A stretch of DNA of 64,000 bases from Mesostigma viride (taxonomy: Eukaryota > Streptophyta > Mesostigmatophyceae > Mesostigmatales > Mesostigmataceae). A model generated the notes under the pieces. It had not been told where the DNA came from. It was given only the letters and a program-made list of their open reading frames with translations, and did no database searches. The stretch is from assembly GCA_009746045.1 (NCBI GenBank), contig RPFO01000246.1:2249769-2313768 (forward strand). Direction: 5' to 3'. Positions 1 to 34,050 of the stretch are shown one piece after another. Position 1 is the first letter of the stretch; every line of letters begins with the position of its first letter. The translations under genes were made by a program, and so were the position numbers.

Positions 1-1
1 A

Positions 2-163
2 AAGATGTTTGGCTTTGTGCAACAGTTCAAGGTTCCATCTCATGCAATGCCTGTTCTGCAGGTTACCCCAGTCGCGCGTGGTGCAGCCAATACTGAACCG
101 CAGCAGCCCATCCCCGCCTATCCCACTTCGTATGGCGATGCCAATTATCAGCATCCCCAGTGA
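2..163 (+). CDS. C-terminal exon of an unidentified protein, cut by the window start
   Basis: Reading from base 2, 53 codons stay open to a TGA at 161-163. The peptide starts KMFGFVQQFKVPSHAMP and ends with a Pro/Gln/Tyr-rich tail (PIPAYPTSYGDANYQHPQ). The third-position GC bias and the natural-looking low-complexity tail suggest real coding. A TGTAA motif, the usual green-algal poly(A) signal, lies at 284-288, about 120 nt after the stop, where a 3' UTR should end. The 5' part of the gene lies outside the window, so no function can be assigned. An overlapping longer frame starting at base 9 has no such support. Transposon-derived sequence begins shortly after the putative 3' UTR. Confidence 0.45.
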   Translation, partial: KMFGFVQQFKVPSHAMPVLQVTPVARGAANTEPQQPIPAYPTSYGDANYQHPQ

Positions 164-310
164 GCTGTACCAGTCATCTTACCGTGTGACGGCGCTGCCG
201 ACAGGTGCTCTAGCCCCATGGCCAGTGAAGGGCTCTGGCGGAGTGTTTGCTTGACCTGATTAGACATGAATGTCGTAACAAGTTGTAAGGCAAGCTAATT
301 AATTGATTAA

Positions 311-660
311 GAACGTGCTTCCGTGGGGAGGATATGTAACACATATCCCTGAGAAGGGGCGTGTGGTGGCTGAGAAGTGGCATTCTAGGCGACAACCTGC
401 AGGTGGTGGGTGTAAACTGCCACCTACTCGAGGTGCACAACTGAGGTGCACCTGCACCACCATGTATTCCAGTGCGCAGCTCTGCAAATTTGCGGACATG
501 CATGGGGTGGAAGATGATCATGGCTAAGCGATGGCTGTCTGACATGATGGGGTCTCAGCAGAGAGTGGCTGTCTGCATGGGCAAAGCATGGCTGACTCAT
601 AGCGGATGCAGTAAGGCTGCCCGATGGTCCAGAGCCCACAGATAGGCTTGGAATACATTT
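311..660 (-). repeat. LINE family-2 3' UTR relic
   Basis: The reverse complement matches, with gaps, the segment following the ORF1 relic at 5779-6204 and the segment at 1570-1848. Shared blocks include the 'tatccctgagaagg' end block, the region with direct and inverted copies of 'gagag..tctctgc', and 'agccatgatcatc'. No open frame is shared between copies, so this is untranslated retroelement sequence. Confidence 0.55.
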
Positions 661-1366
661 AGAGGCATGTACCAGTTTGGGAGAATATAAATGCCTCTCC
701 CGGAGCCTGAGGGGTTTTAGGCGCATACCCACAACCCCTAGGTAAGACAACTTGCTTGGGATGAAGTACAACAGTATGGCTAGTTATAATGTTAGCTGAT
801 ATGGCCTGCTGGGACACGATATTTTGTTGATATGATGTTGTATATAATGCTGTCCCCAAGGGTTGGTAATGAATGAAATTGATCGCACACTCCCAAAGAG
901 AGGTCTTGGAGCACAATGAATGATGATCCTATAGGTAAGTGAAGGCCATCCGCCACTATGGCCAGGGCATCGCGACTTCCCCGCCAATCCGGAAGGGCTG
1001 GGAATTACTGAACGCCGATACGAAAGAAGGGGACCGACTGACCGCCAACCCGCGAAGCGCCTGGCGAGCGTATCGAGCTGCGCTGAAAGCACACAGCGAG
1101 CGCAGCGAGCACCGTACTGTTCACCGGGCCGCGAGCGGAGCGAGCACCGCACTGAACATTCAGCGGGCCGCGAGCGAAGCGAGCACCGTACTGTCCAGCG
1201 GGCCGCGAGCGAAGCGAGCGCACCGTACTGTCCCCTCTCCGGAGCGCAGGGAAGGACCGCGTACTACGCAGCGGGCAGCGGGCAATCCCTCTACCGCCCC
1301 AAAGTGACTTTTTTCGGCTGGGCGAAGCCAGCGGGTCACACAAGTACCATGCATGTAAAGTAAGTA
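661..1366. other. No gene seen; short GC-rich tandem repeat at 1092-1240
   Basis: 661-950 holds nothing I recognise. From about 1092 to 1240 a GC-rich unit recurs about four times with core GCGAGCGAAGCGAGC (variants at the central base) followed by 'accgtactgt'. The cores read in the same direction and are spaced about 45 bp apart. A 122-codon frame at 939-1307 crosses the array but its peptide is simply the translated repeat. Confidence 0.5.
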
Positions 1367-1562
1367 CTTGCTTGCCATTACAGTAGAGGACAGCTCGGAT
1401 GCGGATTACATCCCCATCTAGTGCCTAACGGTTGGGGGATGATGCAGTTGATATTTGTTTAAACTTTTGTGTATAATTATTTTTCTAATGAGATTAGCAT
1501 AGTACTCCGTGGCATGCCTTTGCGCGGGACACGCAAGTACTTACTTACTTACTTGCTTGTCA
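1367..1562 (+). repeat. 3' end of a LINE-like family with a (TTAC)n tail
   Basis: The sequence runs through a 'gaggacagctcgga' block, 'ggttgggggatgatgcag', a T-rich stretch with 'gagattagcatagtactcc' and 'gtggcatgcc', then 'cacgcaagtacttacttac'. The same end recurs in the opposite orientation at 2596-2795, 34935-35035 and 51488-51560, and in the same orientation at 58082-58186, where a target-site duplication proves mobility. Together with the 2596-2795 copy it forms a ~200-bp inverted repeat around 1563-2595. Confidence 0.6.
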
Positions 1563-1569
1563 TGTGCAT

Positions 1570-1848
1570 GGGCCACAGTTTATGCCAAGCTTTAGCCTAT
1601 GAAGAGAGCTACTCTCTGCTGAGACGCCACATGTGCCCTAGCCATTGTTTAGCCATGATATGATCTTCCACCCTCAAGATGTATATCCGCACCTTAGCTG
1701 CTGGAATACATAGTGGTGTGCATCGTTGCACTTTGTGCACCCAGAGCAGCTTGCCTACCTTTAAGCAGGAAGTAGCCCAGAATGTATTAAAAGCTGATGT
1801 GCGGCCCTTGTCAGGGATATATGCTACATGTACTCCCAACGGAGATAT
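1570..1848 (+). repeat. LINE family-2 3' UTR relic
   Basis: Matches 5779-6204 in the same orientation: 'gaagtagcccagaatgtatt' then 'aaagc..atgtg', 'tcagggatat.tgctacatg' and 'tactcccaacgga'. As in the 6.2 kb copy, it is followed directly by a minus-strand reverse-transcriptase 3' end, so the same two elements abut twice. Confidence 0.55.
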
Positions 1849-2498
1849 CAAGGAGACAACCAACGCGGGCCAGAAATTGGGAGAATCCGGACCATGGTAG
1901 CTCGAGCCTGCCGTTATCACTTGAGATTGTCCGCGTGTTCGAGTCGTTCAGGATGATGAATATGAATGGTGATGGAAATGTGTAGCCTTGTGCATTGAAA
2001 TTATGGCTGGCTTACGTGTAGAGCGACTAGATGACCTAGACGGTGTGGCCGGAAACAGCTAGCTTGCTTAATTGATCAGGCCGGGCGTGTGTTTCGAGCC
2101 TAACTGGCCAGGAGTCTCCAGTGGTGAGCACCATTGCCGCGATCACTCTCCCACAATTTACGAGGAAATACCCGCAAATGGAAAACCACTGAAAAGGTCT
2201 AGCTAGTCAGTCTTTACGTTAGCCATATGCCATGATTCCAAACGTCCAAGAACTGCACACGGTGCAAAGGCGAAAATCCGGAGGACACCACTTTCAAACG
2301 TGCGGCGGGAACCAAAAGCCCGCATATGCCAGAAAACATCGTGTTGCCGGCACAGCGAGGCGACGATGTGGACAACGAATCCCGTGCCAAGTCCTGAGAC
2401 GGAACGGCTGCAAAGGAGATCTGGCACCACAGGGTTCAGATGTGTGAAGATACTACGCGATCCAGCCGGTCCACGACCTGTTTGTAGAGCTTGTTTGT

Positions 2499-2500
<2 letters not shown>
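1849..2500 (-). pseudogene. 5'-truncated 3' end of a YLDL/YDKR-type retroelement
   Basis: This is the same sequence as 6205-6787 and 35036-35600. Read on the minus strand, the last codons of the reverse transcriptase (KLYKQVVDRLDRVVSSHI then stop) lie at about 2444-2500. The rest is a ~590-bp 3' UTR ending in 'ggttgtctcctt' at 1849. Coding sequence upstream of KLY is lost where the (TAAG)n array starts at 2501. Confidence 0.55.
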
Positions 2501-2595
<95 letters not shown>

Positions 2596-2624
2596 CATTG
2601 CATTGGTAAGTAAGTAAGTAAGTA
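2501..2624. repeat. (TAAG)n tetranucleotide array
   Basis: About 24 uninterrupted TAAG units, a short 'acattgcattgg' break, then about five more. It ends in 'tacttgcgtgtcatgcgc', the reverse complement of the (TTAC)-tailed LINE 3' end at 2596-2795, so the array is that element's tail. Apparent Leu-Leu-Thr-Tyr proteins in this stretch are translations of the repeat. Confidence 0.85.
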
Positions 2625-2795
2625 CTTGCGTGTCATGCGCAGAGGCATGCCACGGAGTACTATATGCTAATCTCATTAAAATAATTACTGACAAAAGTTT
2701 AAACAAAATCGTCTGCATCATCCCCCAACCGTTAAGCACTAGATGGGGATGTAATCCTCATCCGAGCTGTCCTCTATTCGGTAATGGTAGATGAG
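2596..2795 (-). repeat. Inverted copy of the (TTAC)-tailed LINE 3' end
   Basis: The reverse complement matches 1367-1562 nearly throughout, including 'ggacagctcgga', 'ccccatctagtgc', 'ggttgggggatgatgcag' and the tail. The two copies face each other across 1563-2595. Confidence 0.6.
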
Positions 2796-3299
2796 GCGGT
2801 AGTGTAGCGGCTGTCCTCAGGACCAATAACCTCCACCTGCGGACTTCTACCCTGGCTATAGCGACGGGCCGCGGGGCCCGTGGGGAGAAATAACAGGAGC
2901 TTGTTTGTAGAGATATTAATTTCCAATTTAATCTAATTCAATTTTCATGTGCATGGGCATGCATGCCACGGAGTACTAAGCTAATGCCATTAATTAGAAA
3001 AATAATTTCGCGAAAGTTACAAATATCGTCTGCAGCATGTAGTCACTAGAGACTATTTCACAGCGAGAGTACGTGGCCGGTACGGTGCTTGCAACTGCAT
3101 GGACACTCCCGCCCGCCAGGACTGAACACCTACCCGGCCTGATCACGCGAGGGTGTTTTAGTCTAGGCCTCGATGAACGTTAAATTAAATTAAATTTAAA
3201 TTTGAATTATTTAACATCAAGGAGACAACCAGCGCATGCTTGAAATGATTTGGGAGAGTCCGGACCATGCATGGTAGCTCGAGCCGTTTAACAATGGGT
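2796..3299. other. Mosaic of short retroelement fragments, no gene
   Basis: 2796-2900 resembles 57530-57655 (the shared end is 'ccgcggggcccgtggggaga'). 2950-3040 repeats the 'gccacggagtactaagctaatg' type of block. 3222-3290 is a short piece of the 'aaggagacaacc' retroelement 3' end also seen at 1849, 6205, 35036 and 42348. No open frame is convincing. Confidence 0.45.
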
Positions 3300-5778
3300 G
3301 GCCTGCTGGCTGCTGAACTTCCTCACCTCCCGCGCCACCTCGATCCACTGCCATTTCCGCCTCCACTGCCGACATCAAAGCCCAGCTCCTCGACCTCGAC
3401 CACCGCCTTCAAGCCACCGCCACCGCGCCCTTGAGAGCTTGCATGACACCGCCGGCCTCACTGCCCAGGCGGCCGGGTGAAGGACATCGCCGCCCAGCCG
3501 GCGCCTGCTGGCCCGGCCGGCGATGCTCCCTCCACCTGCATGGGCGGACTTGCTTATTAAGCAGCACACCAGCTCCACCACCTCCACCATCTCGGCACAA
3601 CTCAAGCAACAAGCCCTCGACCTTCGCGAGGAAGCCGACATCGCCTGGCGCAGCCACAATGTCATCGTCAAGCACTTCGACCAGCCGGCAGGTGAGACCT
3701 CCACGAGCCTTCTTGCGGCATTTAAGCGCGACATTTTTGCCCCCATGCTACTCACTGGTGAGCTGGACATGTCGGCTGTCCGCCTCCCGCGTGCGCGGGG
3801 GACGGCTGGCCCGGCACCCGTGCTCCTCACCTTTAACCCCTAAATGGTCTTGCTGCCGATTTTCCGCCAAAAATCGAGTTCCAGCCGATGCATCGGCCCC
3901 TTCTCGGGGGACCAGATGCCGCGAAATCTATTGAGAATTAGGAAAAGTTTAGCTGAGAAGATCGAAATTTTATAAGTTTCTTCACAGCATGGTATATGGG
4001 TTTGCATACTTCTGACAAAGTTATAGAGGTGTTCTGGCCGGTCAAAGTACAAGGGGTCAGGGTACTTTTTCACGTACAACGTGCATTCCGGAAAACGACG
4101 ACCTGGCCATGGCGGCTTGCGCCCACGCATGGCATTTACGTTTTCGTTCGAATTAATTTTCTGACCAAACTTAGGATATTGATTTCATACGTCCTAAAGA
4201 TGATACAGGCCAATTTTTGGTTCGCGGGAATGCCATTTGATAGGTGTCGGCAGCGTTCTTGCTGGAAAAAACTGCGATCAGGCCGGACGATAGAAACGTT
4301 GACAGCAATAGATTTCTGGCGTATTTTAAAGGATATATCGGTTTCTTTGTACTTTTTATGATACATAGTAGTCGTAAACGTGCAAGGGTGGCCAGAAATC
4401 GCCGAATCCAGCGACCGTGCTGCACAACTTTGGTGTGCCGAAATGCGCCATTTTGCGGCCACCGCCTGGGCCAAGGTAACGCCATCCATGCCTGGTAAAG
4501 CTTAAGCATCGTTTTCCTATCGATGTTTGACGTTTATATGTACGTTCTAGCTTGTGTAGCACATTCTTTTTGCATTATTCATGCTCTTTCTTGACCCTGG
4601 CCTGGCCCCTTTCTAAAACACCCTTCTTAGATGCTTCCCTCAGTCAGTTGACCTGCCACAGGGTGATGGTGATAAGTTTTAGAGGCTGTATGGGTTTGAA
4701 TACCTCCATATATGTTTGTTATACATTTCCCATACACATATTGCATGAGTGTGAGGCAGTTGGCTGGTCTCTGTGGCATCATCAAGCACGTAACTGGTGA
4801 GTAAAAGCTTCCCATTGACAGCATGTGCCACCAGGTGTGCTGGCCATCACCTGGCAAGCTATAGCAGCTTAGGCCTAGTTTATCCTTGCTAGGGCAGGCT
4901 GAAATAGGCTCAACATCACTAGTTTGTTGGTGGCTGCCTCCTAGAATGCATGCCTTGCGTAGGGTATCCGTACCACGTTACCTACGTGCATGGACAAGGT
5001 AGCACCTGCACATAGGTGCCATGTAAGGGCAGTGTGATGATGCAGTTATGTTTTCCCATCATTGTGGAAGGGAAATGTATTTTTTGGCATGGTTGGTGGC
5101 CATATTAGTAGGTAGTATGCCCACCCCTACCCCCTTGGTTGCTTTTTACCAACGGTACCCCTAAGGGCTGTACTGGGTGTAACTGCTGGTATACCCACCC
5201 AAATGATGACCCCAATGGCTCAAACTGTTCAGCAACTAATTGTTTATCATCCCTGAAGTGGTAGGTGCCTAGGTCTTATACCATAATTCAAAATGCACAT
5301 TCTACCAAAAATGAAAACGCGCGTCTTGACCCCCCTGACTTTGACGGCAGTTATACATGGCCTACCCTGCATATATGTGAGGTTGTGATATACCAACCCG
5401 AAGGGCAACTCATGGACATGCTTGGCCCCCAAGGACAGCCATTGGATATGGGTAGGTTGGATGGCATCTGGTTTGCAAAAATGTGAAGATCCAGCCGATT
5501 TATCGGCAGGATCTCAGACCATTTAGGGGTTAAGTACATGGCGGATCGACAAGCTGTCGTTCCTTAAATGCCGCAATTAAGAAGCTCTCGGAGACTCGCT
5601 TCACGCTGGACGACGACTTGACCCTGGCCCAGCAACAGCGGCGATCGACGCGAGCTATGGCCGACCTACCTTCAGCTCCGGCAGAGCGCAAGGGGGAATT
5701 AAGCCGGTATACTGGAGGGGGGCGGTCATCCACGTTGACCACAAGCCCTGGCAGGCCCCCCCTGCCACCTCAGACTAG
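3300..5778 (+). pseudogene. LINE ORF1 relic (family 2), interrupted by a DNA transposon
   Basis: Fragments of an L1-type ORF1 RNA-binding protein run through 3300-3836 and resume at 5534-5778. Visible parts are a Thr/Ser/Gln-rich linker (SSTTSTISAQLKQQALDLRE), an RRM-like core (GELDMSAVRLPRARG, APVLLTF), then after the insertion a block of the form L-D-D-D-L-T..AQQQRR and the aromatic/basic C-terminus, all frameshifted. The same protein occurs on the minus strand at 44134-44833. Coding is split after VLLTF by the 1.69 kb element at 3837-5529. No reverse transcriptase follows; the next 430 bp is the family-2 3' UTR. This is an inactive copy. Confidence 0.65.
3837..5529. mobile_element. piggyBac-type non-autonomous element, copy A (TTAA-flanked)
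   Basis: The element is bounded by TTAA on both sides (3833-3836 and 5530-5533) and has 13-bp perfect terminal inverted repeats CCCCTAAATGGTC / GACCATTTAGGGG. TTAA target duplication with C-rich ends is the hallmark of the piggyBac superfamily. The 1693-bp body has no long open frame and no recognisable DDD transposase, so it probably moves with a transposase supplied elsewhere. Near-terminal GCCGAT..TCGGC motifs may be transposase sites. A second copy of almost the same sequence in inverse orientation is at 54030-55728. It sits inside a LINE ORF1 relic, so it inserted later. Confidence 0.8.
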
Positions 5779-6204
5779 GGAATATATACCAGTATAGTGT
5801 AGATTATAGTCTGGCTTAGCCTATAGCATGTGGCCCACGCGCATGCATGTGCGCCCATAATGGCCCCCATGGATGATGCCTTCAGAATTTAGCCACGCCC
5901 TGCCTATAATGGGACCCCCATGGATGTCGCATTAAGAATTTAGCCATGCTATGCCATGCAGAGAGATGCTCTCTGTCGAGAAGCCATGCCCTAGCTCTTG
6001 TCTAGCCATGATGATCTTCCCCTGCACATGACATACTCCCCCTTAGCTGGGCATAGTGTGAAGTTCATGAGGGTGCAGGTGCCCTGGTGCACCTAGAGCA
6101 AGGGTAGCTTACATTCCCACCCTTGCAGGAAGTAGCCCAGAATGTATTAAAAGCCATATGCCCCTTCTCAGGGATATGTGCTACATGTACTCCCAACGGA
6201 GTTA
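5779..6204 (+). repeat. LINE family-2 3' UTR
   Basis: Follows the ORF1 stop at about 5776-5778. Shares blocks with 311-660, 1570-1848, 42900-43030 and 43831-44133. Ends with 'ctcccaacggagttatc' immediately before the minus-strand retroelement end at 6205. Confidence 0.55.
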
Positions 6205-6995
6205 TCAAGGAGACAACCAGCGCAGGCCAGAAATCGGGAGAATCCGGACCATGGTAGCTCGAGCCTGCCGTTATCTTGTCCGCGTGTTCGAGTCGTTCAG
6301 GATGATGAATATGAATGGTGATGGAAATTATGTGTATCCTTGTGCATTGAAATTATGGCTGGCTTACGTGTAGAGCGACTAGATGACCTAGACGGTGGGG
6401 CCGCCGACTAGATGACCTAGACGGCGGAAACAGCATGCTTGATCAGGGCGTGTGTTTCGAGCCTAACTGGCCAGGAGTGTCTAGTGGTGAGCACCATTGC
6501 TGCGATCACTCTCCCACCATTTACGAGGAAATACGCGCAAATGGAAAACCACTGAAAAGGTCTAGCTAGTCAGTCATCACGTTAGCCATGCCATGATTCC
6601 AAACGTGCAAGAACTGCACACGGCGCAAAGGCAAAAAGCCGGAGGACAGCACTTTCAAATGTGCGGCGGGAACCAAAAGCCCGCGGATGCCAGAAAACAT
6701 CGTGTTGCTGCAGCGACGCGACGATGTGGACAACGAATCCAGTGCCAAGCTCGGAACGGCCGCAAAGGAGATCTGGCATCACAGGGTTCAGATGTGAGGA
6801 GATACTATGCGATCCAGCCGGTCCACGACCTCTTTGTAGAGCTTGTGCCAAGGGGCAGCACCGAACAGATGTGGGTGACATTGCAAAAAACACCGGACTT
6901 GACGGAGCATAATGTCTCGGTCATAGTCTTTGACCAATAAACGATGCAAGAGTTCAACAAGAGTCGTGATGAAATCGACACGATAAGAACAAAGA
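6205..6995 (-). pseudogene. 3' end of a YLDL/YDKR-type (Penelope-like) reverse transcriptase element
   Basis: On the minus strand, about 6788-6990 reads VDFITTLVELLHRLL, then VKDYDRDIMLRQVRCFL, QCHPHLFGAAPWHKLY, and ends VDRLDRIVSPHI-stop (stop codon at 6788-6790). This resembles the post-thumb C-terminus of the algal reverse transcriptases that carry YLDL and YDKR motifs; the upstream part is preserved, with frameshifts, in the copy at 35036-36613. About 580 bp of 3' UTR follows to 'ggttgtctcctt' at 6205. The element is 5'-truncated. A 115-codon plus-strand frame at 6593-6940 is antisense to this. Confidence 0.6.
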
Positions 6996-7063
6996 GGAGT
7001 TATGTTTCTAATTAATAATTAATGGAGTAGGGTCCAGTAGGGACTATTAATTAGTTAATCAAT

Positions 7064-7419
7064 TAATTAAACTCGTGCTCCCGTTGGGGAGTCACGGAGC
7101 ACCGAATTGCTTTTAATCCCTGGATGTGCACAAGAGGAAGAAAGGGCACAGACCCCCCTTCGCCTTCATGCCAGAGGCATGCCACAGCGCGGCAATCGGA
7201 CACGCCATAGACGATCCGGCAAGTGCTGTGGGTGCAAAAAGACCCATGTGAGCATATCATCAGTAGGGCGGGTATATGCTCCTGCCATGCCTCGATCTAG
7301 CATGAAGGAGAAAGGGGGTCTCTGCGCCCTTTCCTCCTGTTGTGCACATACAGGGATTAAAAGCACTCCGGTGCTCCGTGACTCCCCAACGGGGGCACGA
7401 GTTTAATTAATTAATTAAT
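7064..7419. repeat. Palindrome made of two LINE family-1 3' ends
   Basis: The left arm (7064-7200) is the family-1 3' end in minus orientation and the right arm (7287-7419) is the same end in plus orientation. They are near-identical reverse complements of about 135 bp around an ~85-bp centre. Both outer ends finish in (TTAA)n next to 'actcgtgctcccgttgggg' or its complement 'ccccaacggg.gcacgagt'. Confidence 0.7.
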
Positions 7420-7883
7420 ATCGGCCCCTATAAACACTTGCTGTGCATCAAACAGGGATGTTCACCGTACCTATACACTCAAAAATTTGGTCCCCCGTGA
7501 CTCTCCTGCAACGGAGGCGCGTTAATGAATGAATGAATACTAGGCTGCTCCGGCCCGACGAGACAGCACGTGATCAATCAAGACTGAATGCTTTGCAAGT
7601 TCGATAGAGGCATATGCATTGCCTCAACACACATTACGTTATTCATGTTTATTCATCACGCCAAGCCACCCGTTTCCAATGCCTCTTTTCCCACCTTGGT
7701 TGGCAACATCAAAGCTTGGCAATCTTGATGTCGTGGGGAGGCGCCATGCAGGCTCAGAATTCTCCTGATCGGGGTCCTCACTACGCTGCGTGCGCAATTC
7801 ATGTTTCCTCAATGTGGCTATATCGATTGTGGCTGGTTGTCTCATTGATATGTTGCCCAACGTGACAGGGCGCAGCATGAGGC
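7420..7883. other. Region downstream of ispF; no gene seen
   Basis: Contains a short (GAAT)n run at 7525-7540 and otherwise unremarkable sequence that should include the ispF 3' UTR. I found no TGTAA on the minus strand here. Confidence 0.4.
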
Positions 7884-9857
7884 CTACTTTCTCACGAGTA
7901 GCACCACCGTGTGGCACGCGACGCTCCGGTTCTCGCCCAGGCTGTCCACCTTCTCATGCGTCTTTGCCTTGATGTTGCACACCGAGGGGTGCGTGCCCAG
8001 CAGCTCGCACAGGTTGGCGCGGATCGCATCCTTGTGGGGGCTCATCTTGGGCCGCTGGAGGATGATGGTCGAGTCGATGTTGCCGATCACGTACCCGGCC
8101 GCGTGCATCAGCCGGACCTGGACAGGAGCAAAGGCACAAGCGAATGTTGCAAAGAAAGGTGTGAGTTCTGGTGTACAAACTTAACTTAATCCAACTTAAC
8201 CTGCACATATCAGTGCACTGAAATCGCGCCCGCAATCGCCCAACTCTGGGTCCCCATCCGTCTCTACTTCCTTCCTAACGCAGATCCTGGTGCAGTTCCT
8301 AGTGCATCACTTGGAATGCAATGCTGTGGAAACAGCACACCCACCACCGATGCGTGATGCTAAAGTAAGAGCCATGGGTTGTCGGACGAAGGCAGCTCAA
8401 CGAGCCCAGCCAGTAACACGGACCACCGACCTCGCCAAATCACTACTTGCACGCCAGCACCACTCGTCACCGGGATAAGCTGAGATGAGATGGGCGTGTC
8501 GATCGGACATGACAGAGGGATCGATAGACAGGCACTTTTTTGACTGTCCGCATGCCCAAGGTGGCATGCAAGGGACCCCATGCTTTGATCATTCATTCCC
8601 TTGACAAAATTAGCCCGGGATAGTTAACCTGGAATAGTTCACATTGAGAGAGCTCACCGCCTCCTTCATGAAGACCGAGGAGGGTGCACCCTTCCACTTG
8701 GGGTCATTGTCGGGGAATATCTGGCCAATGTCGGGCATGGAGAGAGCACCCAAGATGGCGTCCACGATGCAGTGCATGAGCACATCACCTGCGCACCAGG
8801 GGAGGAGAATGGACAAAAAGACATGCATACATAAGGAGGCATGCATTCTAGCAGGGTAAGGCGATCGGACAGGGCCACAACGCATGTGGCGACGCAGTTT
8901 AGCCAGCAATAGCTTGATAGCTGTGGCCAATGGCCTACGCCCATGCCAGAGTGGTGCATCGGACAATGACAGGATATGATATGATAGTAGTACCGTATTG
9001 GGAAAAAATGACCCGTAGTAACAATGTTGTGGTAACGCTAAGAGGAATACACAGCACAATCATATGAAGCGTGAAGCAGCAGTGATGACATTCTATCGAC
9101 CACAGGTCGAGGCAATAAGGATTAGCTGCAATTGGGTATACGGTGAAAGCAAAGGAAACGGGTTGGTGAAAAAGCACTGGGGGGGGCAATGGAGTTATGT
9201 TCTGCGTTGGCAGCATGCGCGTCATCGGAATACATGGCGGGTTACACAGGAGCCAAGATTGATAATTACAGGTGCTGAACGCTATGTTCTGGTGGATTAT
9301 ACACTCCCACTGCGCAACCTAGGGGCTATGATAGGTATCCTGAATATTCATTGACTGGAGGTTTATCCACAGTTTACAACCATACGTCCAACGGCAATTT
9401 CATATACTGGCGTTTGGCAGCATAAGCACGGCGGCTTACCGTCCGAATGTGCTACGCAACCAACGTCGTGTGGAATGTTGACACCCCCGATGATGAGAGG
9501 GTACCCCGGCTCCAGGCGATGGAGATCAAATCCGTGGCCTACCCTGAAAGGAAGGGAGGGTGCGTCACCGGCAGCGGCAGTGGTGACAAAAGCAGCCCGC
9601 TGCTTTTCCCTCTTACACTCCGAAACGAAGGAAACCCTCCCCGCAAAGGAAGAATAAAGCTGGCCTTGATGAGCATGTGCTTTGTTAGTGCCGCTATTGC
9701 ATGCAGCACTCGCCAATCTGGCAGGTTGGCGGGCTTGAATCTGCACCGCAGACTTCCCCGCGGCAAAATGGCTACCGGAGCCGACGAGGGAAAAAAGTGT
9801 AACAGCTTGCATGGCTGCAAAAGGCAGTTTACCTCGGATTGCAGCGACGGGCAACAC
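7884..9857 (-). CDS. ispF: 2-C-methyl-D-erythritol 2,4-cyclodiphosphate synthase, plastid-targeted
   Basis: Converts 4-diphosphocytidyl-2-C-methylerythritol 2-phosphate to the 2,4-cyclodiphosphate with release of CMP, in the plastid MEP isoprenoid pathway. Three exons join in phase: 9440-9857, 8658-8788, 7884-8117 (260 residues; introns begin GT and end AG on the minus strand). Residues 1 to ~102 are an Ala/Ser/Arg-rich, acid-poor leader, likely a transit peptide. The mature part starts at [14 protein letters not shown]. Metal ligands D111, H113 and H145, HSDGD (137-141) and D149 line up with E. coli D8, H10, H42, H34-D38 and D46. The C-terminal part is plant-like ([14 protein letters not shown]). 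Internal Met16 is an alternative start. Length and active-site residues are intact, so the gene looks functional. It is divergent from the SPT7 gene. Confidence 0.92.
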
Positions 9858-10480
9858 AACGCTCGCGGGGCGAGCACCGGCCAGTAATGGCGGATTAGGT
9901 TATGCACGTTGTCACTTGTCCGTAACAAAATTTCCGGTCACGTTTCATCATCCTCGTGTCCAACAGTTCCGAGATACACTAGACGCGTAAAGACTGAGAT
10001 ACAGCACCACCAAAACCTGTTGTGTCGCATCTCGGTCCAGAGATTCCCCTTGATAACAGCCATAGTACTTGCTTACTAGTTACTTCCTCGGTTGAAAAGA
10101 TACTGAACTTCACTTGCTGACTTACGTCCGCAAGGGGCTCATCAGCGGGGTACCAGTGAGGGCCGTAAAAGTTAACATACAGCATCCGTGGCACACAACT
10201 GTATTGCCCACCTAATGGCGGAACTACAGGTAACACACGACGTATAGCAGCTATGGCGAGCGGTTGCACTTGAGTAAAACGTCATAGTCAGCGGACATGG
10301 ACCGACAGCGCGTGGCATTTATTATTTTCGTAATTGGCATCAAACTTTGATCGTGCCTTTGGTCCAATTGAAGAAAATATTCAACCGCAGCATATGGACT
10401 TAGCACGCGGTGCTTACGAATTTCATGTGGAATTTTCTTGGCTTGCAGAGATGTAGTTAGCATTATTCGGATTGCATGCC
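9858..10480. promoter_or_regulatory. Divergent intergenic region between ispF and the SPT7-like gene
   Basis: About 620 bp separate the ispF start codon from the first supported ATG of the plus-strand gene, so both promoters must lie here unless upstream non-coding exons exist. I see no convincing TATA box or other named element. The placement is inferred from the two gene models only. Confidence 0.4.

Positions 10481-34050
<23,570 letters not shown>

Noticed and set aside
6593-6940. 115-codon plus-strand protein, also seen at 2232 and 35388
   Set aside because: It is antisense to the reverse-transcriptase 3' region, where the minus strand reads recognisable RT C-terminus; the plus frame is not kept in the other copies.
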